Of a stretch of 64,000 nucleotides of DNA, positions 1-11,700 are shown in pieces. The DNA lies in the NCBI GenBank assembly GCA_003586115.2, contig QVOM02000116.1, forward strand, positions 32,031,062 through 32,095,061, written 5' to 3'. Source of the stretch: Salvator merianae. Taxonomy: Eukaryota > Chordata > Lepidosauria > Squamata > Teiidae. The position numbers and the translations under genes were made by a program. The notes below the pieces were generated by a model. That model worked only from the letters and a program-made list of their open reading frames with translations, ran no database searches and had not been told where the DNA came from. Within the stretch, counting starts at the first letter, position 1, and every line of letters starts with the position of its first letter.

Positions 1-2788
1 GTGAAGGGCAAGATACAAATGAATAGACAGACAGATAGATACAGTAGATGCAGCATCATGTAGAATAACTGTCATTTTGTACAGTTGATATACACAAAGT
101 TATTGTAATGATTCATAGTGTAGGAGTTTCAAATCCTAAGGAGGAATTTTTTATTTGAACAGACCATATAAAAGCATATTTAATGAGGGATAATATGTAA
201 AAGAAGCACGAAGGCTATAAAAAATCATATCTATATGTTTACAACTTACAAATTGTCTGTGTAAAAATACTTTGCAGAAACACACATCACAGCCACACAT
301 TTGAACAAATTTAGTCAAGATCAATTCATAACAAAATTCAGAAAAGAAAGGTCTTACCAAAGTACCAAACATATGCACTTAAGTCACTGAACAAAAAACA
401 CAAATTAGCTTTTCCATGTACATGTGTGTGTTTAAGTATAAATATTAGGTACCTTCTGTATATAGAGATTTATATAAATATTTTTTTCTTAAAAAAACTA
501 CTCTTGTATTTTCTGTTCATTAATTAAATGGTTCCCTATAGTGCAGTTTCACCAAAACTGAGAAAGAGCCATGTGGGAGAATTTATGTTGAGAACTTTTC
601 TTAGCATAAGATTTAAATATATCTATGGTCCACTTGATGTATGTTTATAGATGAGAAAAGTCAGTTTTATGCGGGACCATTAGCCTCTTTTTCCTTTCTT
701 GCCTTGACTATTAAGCATGAGTAAGAGCATGCTAGTACTCATCAAAAGTAGTCAATTAATAGCCAGGGCAGACAAATTGAGTTAATGCAGAATGAACTGT
801 GGTTGCCTAAGGGAAGCATTTTCTTTTAATGATATGCACTAGAGAAATCCTTTTATAAATGTTATGTATTGAAGCATTGGTTCTGTGGCTTCACCAGTGT
901 TAACCAAGAGTCTGATGCAGCTAAGATAAATATCATTTTGCCTTTAATGAGCAAGTCAGTTGTGACTTACCTATGAAAATGGATGATTAAGAGATAGTTT
1001 GGAATATTTCAGGGCTGCTTAATTGAGGCCCTCCAGATATTTCTGAACTACATCTCCCAACATTTCATTCCCAGGATTTCATACCAGCTCCATTGAAATG
1101 CTGAGAGGGAATGCTGGGTTTTTAGTTCAGGAAGATCTGGAGGACCACAAGTAAAACAGCCATGGAATATTTGAAGGACTGGCACAGAAATTATGGGTCA
1201 AATTTGTTTTCTGTTTTCATACCAGAAAGGGTCTTGAACCAATTCATTCATGTAGCAAGAAACAGTCATTCTGATAGAGCATTGGGCAGAATTTTCTGAT
1301 GGTTATTGACTGCTTGATGGTAATGCAGACTGCCTTGGAAGAAGATAGGTGCCATTTGAGAGATGTTTTTAAGCAGAAGGTAGGTAGTCACTTATATGAG
1401 ATTTCCTTCACTGACATAGACCAATTATGATTCTTAATCAATTTCGATGCTGCTATTCAGTTGTCTGTTGGAAGTACTTAGAGCTGAGCTTTGTCAGTGA
1501 AAGGAATCATTTCTAACCTAAACTTCATACATTCATACAGCTCTACACAAAATATAAAATGTGGTAATAAATTGATCAGTATTATTTCTGCATGTGGTGA
1601 CGTTTTTCATGGCCACCTAGCTATTCTATATGACTCTTGTGACAGAGTTTGCTGTCTTTCCTGCTCATGCATAATAATAGTGGATTGTGGCTAGTTCATC
1701 CTTCGGTGCTGTGAAGGAATGCCAGTTTGATGTTTTGCTGCTCTCTTCTTCGGCCCTAAAAGTGACCCTGTAGAATAAATGAACCTCTTGGACACTCTGC
1801 TGTCTTGACTCTAGCTGATCTGTTGCATCCGTAGAGGCTAGGGGAAACACTGTAAATCTGCTATGAGGGTATTTTACCAGTAACAAACCAATGTTTATAG
1901 TATTATCTGCTAAAAGGCAGGCAGAAAGGGCTTCTATTTAATCAATAATGTATGCTCCAGTTAGTCCTGTCCTCTGGACATCATTAAACATGTATTTTGT
2001 TTCATAACTGATGATTTTGGCTGACTGCAGTTTATAATTCTATATCCTCAAGCCTTTGCATCTGCCATGAGGCAGATCTGAATTGAGCTAGGCAGTCAGC
2101 TATGTTTAGTGTTAATGTGGAAAGTAAACTTAAAAATCAGTGAGAGTTGGAGTTAATTATAACTGGTAGAAATCCTTTGCAATTGTTGCTACTGTATATG
2201 GTCTGACAACAATAATAGCTTTTTTTTAAAAAAAAAGAATGTAGCTTGCACTACACCCAAAGGCATGGTGGAAGTTTCCAGTAAACTAACAAATGTTCAA
2301 TATGAAATAAAACCACATTAAGTTTTGCTTATGCTGTAAGAAAGTATGTCTTTAAGGTTTACTTAATAATGTTTATAGAGACCTAAGCAGAATGAGCTAC
2401 CAAACGCAATCCCTTAATCCACTGAACTGCACAGATACCTGCCCTAATGATATTCTACAATGCTTTCTTGTTTTCAGGGCCATTTCAAAATTAGTAGGGT
2501 CTGGTATGCATTGGGACTTAGGAAGACGTGGTTTTAGAGGTTAGCTCATAGAGGTTAGAAGAGCTATTGATACGTGAAACACAGTATAGCTGCACTGTAG
2601 TTTTATGCAAACCTACATGAAAATTCAGTCCATTGAACATAGGGGATTATGCACATATTAGCCAACTCTAAATTGAAACATGCATGAAAAAGAAAGGAAG
2701 AGCAGACTCAAGCTGTGAGCAAAAGGATATGGTAGGGTACTGTCTACTTTTGTCATATAGGTAATCCTGTATCCACTCCTATTCAAAG
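1..2788. other. AT-rich non-coding DNA upstream of PTER coding exons
   Basis: Apart from a short GACAGACAGATAGATA run near 24-40 and the palindromic repeat at 1027-1147, nothing was recognised. It may be a 5'UTR intron of PTER or intergenic. Confidence 0.6.
1027..1147. repeat. Palindromic short repeat (CCCTCCAGATATTTCTGAACTAC family)
   Basis: The left arm GGCCCTCCAGATATTTCTGA is mirrored by ...TTCAGGAAGATCTGGAGGACC at the right. The inner parts also pair (CTCCCAACATT with AATGCTGGG). The same family recurs near 17835, 24085, 51010 and 58345. The type is common in reptile genomes; class unknown to me. Confidence 0.6.
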
Positions 2789-3084
2789 TACAGTGGAGCC
2801 TCCTACAACATAAGGGTGTTGGTCCAGCAAAACTTCCCTTTCTGAGATTCCACGTTATGGGAGCAATAGATTTCAGTGTAATCCAGGGCTTAAGGAAATC
2901 ATGGCAAAAATCTCCAGTTACTTACATTGACTTCAGAATTACATTGACTTGAATAGGAAAGGGTTCTCCATTCAAATCAATGGATGAAGTAACTTGAATT
3001 GGAAGGCGCATAGCACAACCCTTCTGAAAATATCTGTGATGGGGGCACTGTCAGACAACCAAATGCCACGCTTGAAGCTGCAGA

Positions 3085-3420
3085 GAAGATGCCCCCACCC
3101 AGACAAACCTTTCACAGACTGTAATGCAAAACACACAAATTATTGGCATGGTGTCCCGTCCCCCCCCCCAGACAAGGTTTTTTCACTGTAATGCTGAGCA
3201 CACTGATGCAATGAGAGGTGCAAGCTCCCTTAGCCTGCATGCTGAACATACAGATGATGGGCAAGATGTTACCCTCACCACCCAGACAAGGGTTTTGCAC
3301 ATGCTGCACTGCTAAACACACAGATGCCAACTTCTCCCACACCAAGGCATAGTCTTTCCAGAGTCTGTAATGATGAAACACATGGATGTGAGCTCCCCCT
3401 TCAAACACTCTGATGCCGAT
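3085..3420. repeat. Degenerate tandem repeat, units about 65-75 bp, inside the Tigger element
   Basis: Diverged units recur, each with a CCCAGACAAGG-type block, a CTGTAATGC-type block and an AACACACAGATG-type block (for example near 3095, 3165, 3280 and 3350). About four to five copies are seen, with variable spacing. Confidence 0.55.
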
Positions 3421-3812
3421 TGAGATCATTACCTACTCACCACACCTTCAATAGGCATTCAGTGCCAAAACCTGGGAGGAAAAATATCATATCCTGTTTT
3501 TGATGTCTTCTCACACAAGGCACAGATAGAATGGGGTGGTTTGAGAGCACTGAGACCCCAGAAATGAGGTTTCCCATGAAGCTGCCAATGAAGTCTCTTG
3601 GCTTTAGAAAAGGAGGCTCCCATTCCAATTTGACTTTGCAGTCATGGAGATCATGTGGAGGACAGAACCAGCAACTTGGCAGAAACTTTAGAACCTTGGA
3701 GGAAAACACTCATATGTGTCTGCGCCTGGGTGCTGGAGGCAGGAGCAAAGACTTGCCTTGGAGCCAGAAGCAGCACATAGACTAGGAATCTGGCAGATCA
3801 GCCTTGTTGACA

Positions 3813-4480
3813 TCAAAAACAGAGCTTTACAAAATCTCCTTCTCCTCTTCCCTCCTTGTCTTCCTCCATTTCTGAGGTTGGTTTAGGTGGCTGCCTTGCT
3901 GTGCTTTTCATCTCCACATGCACCACAGTGGTCATCTTCAGCTCCTTGGGGAACATTGTTGCTGCCTCTGCACTCTCGAAAACAATCTCTACCACCATTT
4001 TAACATTATGGAGTACCTTGAAGCTGCCTGGGTCTCCCTCTCCTGTACTCTGAAGAAGGCATTTAAAGAGCCACTTGGCCTTATCGCAGATCATTTGGGT
4101 GATCAAGGGCATCTTCTTTTGCGTCCTGTCCTCCATCCAGATTTTCAGACCATTTTCCATCCTCATAATCAATGGGCCCCTGTTTCTTAAACACCTTACA
4201 GTGGAGGCTGCAGTACTGCTGGCCACATTTGCATGAATGGCATCTTCATTTTTTTACTGGTCTTAACGGTTGACTCCCTGACCCAGAAGACTTTTTCCGC
4301 AGTGGGGAGTCCTTTGAGTTGGTCCAGCTCTTCAGTTTTGTCCTCAAGGGACAAGGCAACTCTCCTCCTTTTCAAGTTTCCCTTTGCAGGAGTTGTTGTC
4401 TTGTTGCAGGCATGTTTTGGGGCCATATTTTGCAGCTCATGAAATAGTCTCTGTGCTTCTGGAATGAAAAAATGCTGCAC
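3813..4480 (-). pseudogene. Broken Tigger/CENP-B-like transposase reading frames
   Basis: Two overlapping minus-strand frames (4480-4196, then 4226-3813) together cover the DNA-binding region of a pogo-type transposase. Visible features are a basic N-terminus (NLKRRR), the STVKTSKK recognition-helix-like motif, and the second CENP-B-type domain with WMEDRTQKKMPL and KAKWLFKCLL. At least one frameshift separates the halves. The DDE catalytic domain expected at lower coordinates is too decayed to read. It is a remnant and not a domesticated gene as far as can be seen. Confidence 0.7.
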
Positions 4481-5542
4481 CTAGCAAAAATGATGTGCAC
4501 AGCAAAAATAGTGTGTAAAATGTGCACACAGCGAAACAGGTGTGCAGACAACTACAACATAGAAACTCAAGCAGAAGCACTCAAAGCACACAAAAGCTGT
4601 CAAAATCCACCAAAATACCCACAGAACACACACCACTGACCCACTCTACTCTAGACACCCTCATACCACACTCAAGAGCACTGAAGGGCACACAAAACCA
4701 CTCAGATCCCAGTCAAACTCCAATCTAAATTCAACAAAACCCTAGTCAAAAGTCTCCAAAAGACACAAACCCATACTCAGACATGGCGTTTCTTTTTGTA
4801 AAACAGCCAAGCCAAGCACCTTCCTCATTCCAAAATTCAAGCAGGAAAACAGATGTTGGACCAGGAAGAAGTTCCTAGCAACTCTGACCTCTGTCTGTGT
4901 TAGTGGCAAAATGTGTTAAGGCATATCATGGAAACGCATTAAGAGATCCATGGTTGCAATTTGTAAATTGTGTGATGCTGAATCCACACTGTTCTGCATT
5001 AGAGGAGGGTGTACTGTACTGGATGTGATTTCAAAACTATCTGGGCTAAGGATATTTTAAATATTTTCTTCCATAATTTGATGTATTTATTTCAATGCTT
5101 CAGAAGCAAATTTATTTGCTCGGTGTTACATTATTGGTCATGATCAGCTGTATAATACTTACATTTCTGTAAAATAAATTTCTCAGGTGAAATTTATGCT
5201 GAAAATCAGTATTTGTCATGGCTGCATGCCCCAAGGGGAGGAATCTGTAGGTTGGATCAGCCATTCTGAAACTAGTTCTGTCCAGAGGTTGGACTAGAAT
5301 GCCTGCCATTTTTGATCACTGGCTAAGCAGTCTAAGGGCTCTGAGAAGGATGGCACAGATTGTCGACAAAATGCCATATCCTGTGGAATTAAGTGGGAGA
5401 CAGTTCTTTTGTTTGAGCGATGGCAGGATTTAAACAGTTAAATTTGCTTGGTCCTGTCACTCAGTTACAATGCGATTCTGTACACAGGAAAGAGTATAAT
5501 GGGTGCTCTCAGGAGGAGGTGTTGTTAATAATGTCTTGGGAA

Positions 5543-5617
5543 GTGGCTGTAGCTCAATGGCAGAGCAGTTGGTGGAAACCCTAGAGTTCCAGGTTCAAAC
5601 CCTGGCATCTCCCCCCA
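5543..5617 (+). mobile_element. tRNA-derived SINE head
   Basis: The block resembles a tRNA 5' half (GGCTGTAGCTCAATGGCAGA, an A-box) and a B-box region (GGTTCAAACCCTGGCATCTCC), followed by an A-rich stretch. It does not fold as a functional tRNA with clear arms, so it is read as the promoter head of a SINE. Confidence 0.65.
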
Positions 5618-5767
5618 AAAAGATACTGGCAAATATCTAGTCCCTAGGAAACACCCTAAGAACAGCATGTGCTGGTGTTAATATTTCTCCCAATCCCAGT
5701 TTTAGCACCTCCTCAAATTAATTACTACTGTTGTTGAAAAAGAGAGAAAAAATAGAAATCTCTCTGA

Positions 5768-6191
5768 GGGTGCTTCCTGATGCAGGCTTAATCCCGCAAT
5801 TGCTCTGGGACTAGACTGTGAATGCCACATGTAATTGTGATATTCCCGATATAGTCCCAGGATATCAAGGCAATATCGTGCAATATTGCTATTCTGGGAA
5901 GTCTGGCAACAATATTTCCTGTAATAACAATGTTGCTTACTTATCTGCCGGTTCCTTTTGTTATCATTGCTCTTGCAAATATCTGGAAGCTGGCCATGTG
6001 CATAACCTTTCCCCCAAAAAAGAAGTGGGCGGGCACTTGGCTGGCATCGGGGTATTTGCAATGATAGCTAAAAGAACCAACAGACAGAGGTAAAAGCCAG
6101 CGATTGCCTCCAGTAACTGGTGAGGATGGCAAGGGGCAATCTTGGGATTTTCTTTAATCCCATGATTGCCTCTTGCTGTCTGGAAGCACCC
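5768..6191. mobile_element. Non-autonomous DNA transposon with 10-bp perfect terminal inverted repeat
   Basis: The ends are GGGTGCTTCC and GGAAGCACCC, perfect inverted repeats, with TGA directly outside both ends (5765-5767, 6192-6194). Length 424 bp, no coding. It is related in sequence to 9789-10221 and 50490-50828 (shared blocks around the TAGTCCCAGGATAT, CTGGATGCTGGTCAAG and GGCACTTGGCT motifs). The 3-bp duplication suggests PIF/Harbinger-like mobilisation. Confidence 0.75.
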
Positions 6192-6194
6192 TGA

Positions 6195-8317
6195 GAAAGG
6201 CAAGGTTAGTTCTAGAGCCCTCTTTCATCCCCTGGTGTTTGAGGCTGTGCTTCGAGTATAAGGGTTACCAGTTTCTGTGAAATCAAGTTTGGCCCCTCCT
6301 CCCATAGGGAATAATGGGAGCTTTACTTTTCTCCATCACAGTTTTTCCTGACAGAGATTAAGAATAATATAGTGACTTATTTGTGTCATAAATAAAAATA
6401 GTGACTGTTGACACACAACAAAAGTGATTAGATTCCCAAGCTAATTAGTGGAAATGCTCATCTCCTCAAGTTTGCCTCTATTTTAGTACTTAGGCATTAA
6501 GATATTAGTTTGTTATTAAGGTACTTTAATTGGTTTTTAGTGGTTTTGCCACTAGGTGATATATCACCACGCTTCATAGAAGAAGGTTGCACTGGAGTTA
6601 TGAATAATCCAGTCCTCTCCCTTATTTGGCATAACTAACTTTAGGACCGCATAGCAAGGTACTTTAAATCAATACAATGTATTGCTAGGTGAAAGTATTT
6701 TTGGTATATACCAAGTGAAATATATTTTATTCTTCCATAATTTTTGTTAAGAACTCTGTTAATTTATTCTAAGTTTACTGTTTTCAGCTGTTTTCTTAAG
6801 TCTATTAATAATGAGTCAGTCTTGTGCCTTGAGTTACTCCTTTAAGCAGATTTGAATCATTTAAATGAAAATAATAAATTTAAAAACTCCACCAAAATGC
6901 AACATTTCAAAACAGGGATATGATAGCAAACAAGGGTGCCTTTCCAAACTCAAGTATTTTGTCAAATCATACTAAAAGTCCTTTTTAATCAGCATGTTTG
7001 GAATTATTAAAATGCACAGAAATACTACGTGGGGCATTTTTTATGAAGGAATGGTAGTGAACCCTCTGACCTCCAATGACCATCAAGATCCCTTGTTTTA
7101 TTGGAATCTGGTAACAGCCAAGATATTTGGCTGCTATGTCTCACAACTGTGAGTTATTGGGGGGGGGGGTTGCCTTGCCAGGGGAGGAAGCAGGTTCAAG
7201 GATTCAGAGGCAATGAACACATAACAGGTAAAACTGGCAAGAAATTTTACACAGAGTGAGCAGGAAAAAAAGAAGTGGAGCAAGCTTTAAGAACAGACTG
7301 GACAGATTCATGAAGGTCAGGTGTATCAATGGCTATTAGAATGGATGCCTGGGTATAGTCTCCAGGTTGGAGAGAACAGGCGGGATACCTCCGAAGGCCA
7401 TTTGCAGGAAGTCGAGAGCAGGCTAAGGTTTTGCCTTTGTATTCTGTTTAAGAATACCCAGAAGCAATTGGTAGGCCACTGTGTGAAATATGATGCTGGA
7501 CTAGATGGGCCGTGTCCTGATCCACAGGGCTTCTCTTATGTTCTTATGTTAAGACACCTTACACCCCTTCTGCTTGTTGGAAACTCCAGATGGTAGGGGA
7601 CAGACCCCAAGCCGGCCACTGTGCAGCACCTTCCCATGTTTGAGTTTTGCAGAGAGTTATATACACTGTCATCATTCCAGAAGTTTCCTAGTACAAAAGG
7701 ATGCTTACCAAGGATGTTACCATAGATAATAATAGTGGTGGCCAGTGAAGGATCTTGTAAGCAGAAGCTTTTCTTCATGCCATGCTCTTTTGCAGGGTCT
7801 TCTTAAAGCTCATATATAGGCTTGTTTTTGAAGTGTTGTGGCCAGGAAGTAATCAAAAAGATTGATGACTATAGCATGCTCCCAAAATGTCAAATGTGTC
7901 TTTCTTTCCCCCCTTATAGCAACTTTCACAGACTAGCAAATATTTTAAAATGAGGGTCCTGATTCTGTATTTAATTGAAAAATACTTTTTTTTATCATGA
8001 AATGTATTTCTGAGTAGATATGGTTATTATTATTATTCTGTTAGTAGCAAAAATTGCCTGCAAAAAGGCTTGCTATTAGATTTCCTGATGCTCCTTCTAC
8101 AGATTTGTTTCATTTATACTTCTCAGGGTGCATTAAGGCTGTATATTAGTGCAACACTGGTTATTTTTTTTAAAACTACATTAAGTAAACTAGATGGTTC
8201 TGCATATGGAAGCAAAGGTGCATCAATTAACATTTTATTGCCTTGTTATCTTGTTAAGTCTGTTCTCTGAGATGTAGAATAAAATTAAATTCTTAATTTA
8301 ACATGTTATTTTTCTAG
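6195..8317. other. Non-coding DNA before PTER coding exon 1
   Basis: It holds only the CR1 end at 7270-7552 and a G-run near 7159. The last bases are the intron 3' end in front of the first PTER coding exon. Confidence 0.6.
7270..7552 (+). mobile_element. CR1-type LINE 3' end
   Basis: The last ~280 bp of a CR1-like retrotransposon are readable: GACTGGACAGATTCATGAAG, ATCAATGGCTATTAGAATGG, GATGCTGGACTAGATGGGCC, then GATCCACAGGGCTTCTCTTA and a terminal TTCTTATG repeat. This 3' block is typical of lizard and turtle CR1 copies. Confidence 0.8.
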
Positions 8318-8777
8318 GAGACAAAAACCAGATCAAAGATAAGAAATGTCGTCACTGAAGGGTAAAGTCCAGACTGTGCTGGGTCTTATAGATCCCAGTC
8401 ATCTTGGCTATACAATGACCCATGAGCATTTGGCAATGAGCTACAGTTGCTGTTACTACCCACCGTCATCAGGTCAAGAAACCCTGTCAGAAGCACCTAT
8501 AGAGATGAGAAACTTGTTTTGGCTGAAGCAAAATCCCTACAGCCACAAAGAAAATCTTCTCCTGCATCAAGAGACAGATGCAGTCAAGGAAGAGCTGTTG
8601 CAGTACAAGGCTGCTGGTGGTGGAACCATAGTTGAAAACACAACAACAGGACTCAAACGAGATGTGAAGACCCTAAAGCAGCTTGCAGAAGAAACAGGGG
8701 TCCATATTATTGCTGGAGCGGGTTTTTATGTTGGTGCCACTCATTCTCCTGAAACACAAGCTATGTCTGTGGAACAG
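8318..8777 (+). CDS. PTER: PTER first coding exon (5'UTR 8318-8345, CDS 8346-8777)
   Basis: The exon opens after a pyrimidine-rich acceptor ending TTTCTAG at 8317. A 28-nt 5'UTR piece follows, then ATG at 8346 with a purine (G) at -3. It encodes residues 1-144, including the first metal-binding motif THEHLAM (H26, H28) and the segment VENTTTG. It ends after ...MSVEQ with donor GTGGGT at 8778, phase 0. The ATG matches the family N-terminus ([13 protein letters not shown]). The acceptor directly upstream of the ATG means at least one further non-coding 5' exon lies to the left. Confidence 0.96.
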
Positions 8778-11700
8778 GTGGGTGTCAAAATGTATTGAAA
8801 GACCTGAGCACCTTTGAGTAACCAAATTTACAAATTAATTGTAATGTGTAAGAATTAAAAGCCTCAAGATTGGGAAACTGGATTGATAATCATTCTCTAT
8901 GGAGTGTAAGTATTTTTCTTGCTTAGTACAAGGTGTCTGCATGATGAAAGAAACAAGCTTCTGTTAATATTGCGTTGTCTGTCAGACAATATCACAAAAT
9001 ATGTACATGTTTCTGTGGTGAAAAGTTTACAATACAGTCATCCCTGGTGTTACCGTGGCCTGGTTACATGCACCGAAGGTGTTGCAGCTTCCCTGGTATA
9101 ATGAAGTATCATGCTAAGCAAACTGCCCTATACAAATCATTGCCAGTAATGGAAAAGCAACAGTTCAGTGGAATCAGCAATCATTTCTGGTTCCCTAATG
9201 TGACATTGGAGTGGCATTATAAGAGGGATGACTGTAGTTCTTCTCTAGGTTTGCAGAGTAGTACTGCTGTGAACGTTTCTTAGGTTTGCGTGGTAGTGAC
9301 CAGCAAGGATTCATTGGGCGTCTTGGGTTTCATTTAGACCAAAACTTGCAATAAATCCCTGCTTGATTTGAGGTGCTCCAGACTGAATCAAAGAAGTCCA
9401 TTTCATTCATTAAAGAAGCTCAAGAAATCTACATGGCCTTGCCTTTTGGCGTGCCCTTGACCATGACTGGGTTTGTATATCTGTGACTCCAGCTCATTTC
9501 CTCAAACAATTCTGAATGTTTGGAATAACACCCTAAAGGCTTAAACCAGTTTAGCTATTAAAATTCCCTTCAATCAGATGATCTAAATTTAGTTGCAAAT
9601 CATTTGCATGATCTGTGTATGATGATTTCATACCCAAGAAATGTTGTACTTAAAATGAATTTCCTGATGTTTGAGAACTTAAAAAAAAAAACCCTAAAAA
9701 ATAATTTATATAATCAGTATTATAGGAGGAAATGCTGCATTTTTCAGCTATGTAAAAGAACAATGTTGTTGGAAGTTTATTCCATTTAGGGTGCCTCTAT
9801 GCATGAGTTAAAACCTATGATTCTACTGGGATTATATTGGGAATGCCTTACATATCTGTGACATTCTCAGTGTAGTCCCAGGATATCGAGGTGATATCCT
9901 GAAATATCGCTATTATGGGCAATCTGGCAACAATTCTGGATTTCCCATACTAGTGAACATTTACTTGTGTTTACCTGCTACTTCCGTTACTGTTCCTCTT
10001 GAAAATTCCTGGATGCTAGTCAAGTCCATGAGAAAAAAGCAAAGGGGAGTGGGCAGGCCCTTGGCTTGCACATGGGTATTTTCAGGTAGAACAATCATGG
10101 AAGCAGCAGGCAAACATAGGTAAGGGTCTGTAAGTGCTCCCGCATCTGACGGGACTGGCAAGAGGCAATTGTGGGATCTTCTTTAGGTTCTATGATTGCC
10201 TCTTCCTGTCTGGAGGCAGAATTTTTGTTTCAATCTATCATAAGTCCTCGTTATGCAAGCAATTGTTCTAAGAGATTTCTTTTCAAGCAGCTGTCCTAAG
10301 AGATTTCCCTTTTAAGAAATGTACACATTTTTGTTTGTTTTTTACTAAAACAAGCAGAGTCTTTCTGGTTATAAGAGACAGCAGTGACAGTATAAGCAGT
10401 GACTACTGGAACTTAGTAGTCAGTGACAGTGGGAACTAGCTATAAGAGTTTTATCTTTAAGAAAAGTTTGCACAAATTACACAGAATGAATTAATTTGGG
10501 GCAATTAGGGATAAGTGTATTTAGCATTTAATAGTCTATAGGCTTAACTGCATTGGAAACATTTCAGTGGTCCCAAACTTAAAATATCAAACTGACCTTT
10601 TTATCGTTCTGCAGAAGAGTTATCGCTTCTTCATTTACAAGCATAGTACTTCATTTTGAGATTTGTCACGTCCCCATGCAAATGTTCAGGTGGGACTTTT
10701 CACTTTGACTAGCTGCCTGTACACCTTGACCAGGGCTAGTCACGGAGATACTGCCACCTGAGGCAGAATAGCAGTCCCTCTTGCCAAGCATGTTCTTTTG
10801 GTGCCTGAGCCGGAAATCCTAGCAGAACCACTATCCTTTTCTAGGCAGAGATTAAGTAAGCAACTGATTTGCTGTCCTGTCATGACACTTGGATCCACTC
10901 CCAGAGTTGGAACCCTCACCAGTGCCTTATCATACAGTCTGACTTGCTTTAGGAGGCGAAACCCTAGAGACATTGCTTCATGTGCCTGTTAACTATAATT
11001 CCTTATTACATGCCTCCCAGTCCTGAAGAGGTCAGAGGAAATCATTGCAAAGTCTTGCAATGTGAAGAAGATGCACATCCCTGGGAAATGTTAAGCCAAT
11101 GGCTCCTGAAGCAACAAAGGCAAACCGAGTCGCATCTATTTCAAAGTAGGTTCTGTTGAACCTTGTAGAATGTAGTTACTTCTGAGTGAACACACAGAGT
11201 CTGGAATTGCTAATTAAATACTCTCAGAAATCTTTAATTACGATGCCTGAGCTGAGATTACTTGTGAGCTTCAATTGCCCTTTCTTTCTGCTGCAGTTTT
11301 TTTTAACTGTTGTATGACAAGAATCCAACAGAGACAGCTTAGAAAGGAAATTATAAGAAAATGTGCTAACTGAATGTTCACCTCTCATGTCTACACTGGA
11401 AAGACTTCTCTGACACATTTAAAAGTTATCTAAATTATTTGGTAACACATGATGTTGCCAGAAAGGTGATGAGACCTTAGATTCCTAGCACTGTACAGCT
11501 CGGGTATGCAGAAGCCAGTCGCAGTGAACTCAGTGTGGGATATACTTTGTCACACTCTCCTTATCAAGCTTTTGATTGCATCCATGTTTGTGACTTTGTG
11601 GCTACTATAGAGACCTTATGGATGTCTCAATATATATCAGTCCTGATTCATTCTGCAGGACGTACTCTTGACCTAGTTTTTGCATCTGAGATGTTGAACT

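Larger units (their letters stand above)
2791..5016 (-). mobile_element. Fossil Tigger-type (Tc1/mariner, pogo group) DNA transposon
   Basis: The left end starts CAGTGGAGCCTCC. The right end, read inverted, starts CAGTACACCCTCC. Both are flanked by TA (2789-2790 and 5017-5018), the mariner-superfamily target duplication. Inside, on the minus strand, two open frames resemble a pogo/Tigger transposase N-terminal region. The first (about 4480-4196) has a start-like MAPK... and a helix-turn-helix-like stretch VRESTVKTSKK. The second (about 4226-3813) has the CENP-B-type motif MENGLKIWMEDRTQKKMPL, then KAKWLF and a degraded FK...LHNV segment. They are in different frames, and the catalytic half toward 3430 is not legible, so the element is dead. 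Confidence 0.8.

Noticed and set aside
5543..5617. A genuine tRNA gene
   Set aside because: A- and B-box words are present but the cloverleaf arms do not pair properly, and an A-rich SINE-like continuation follows.
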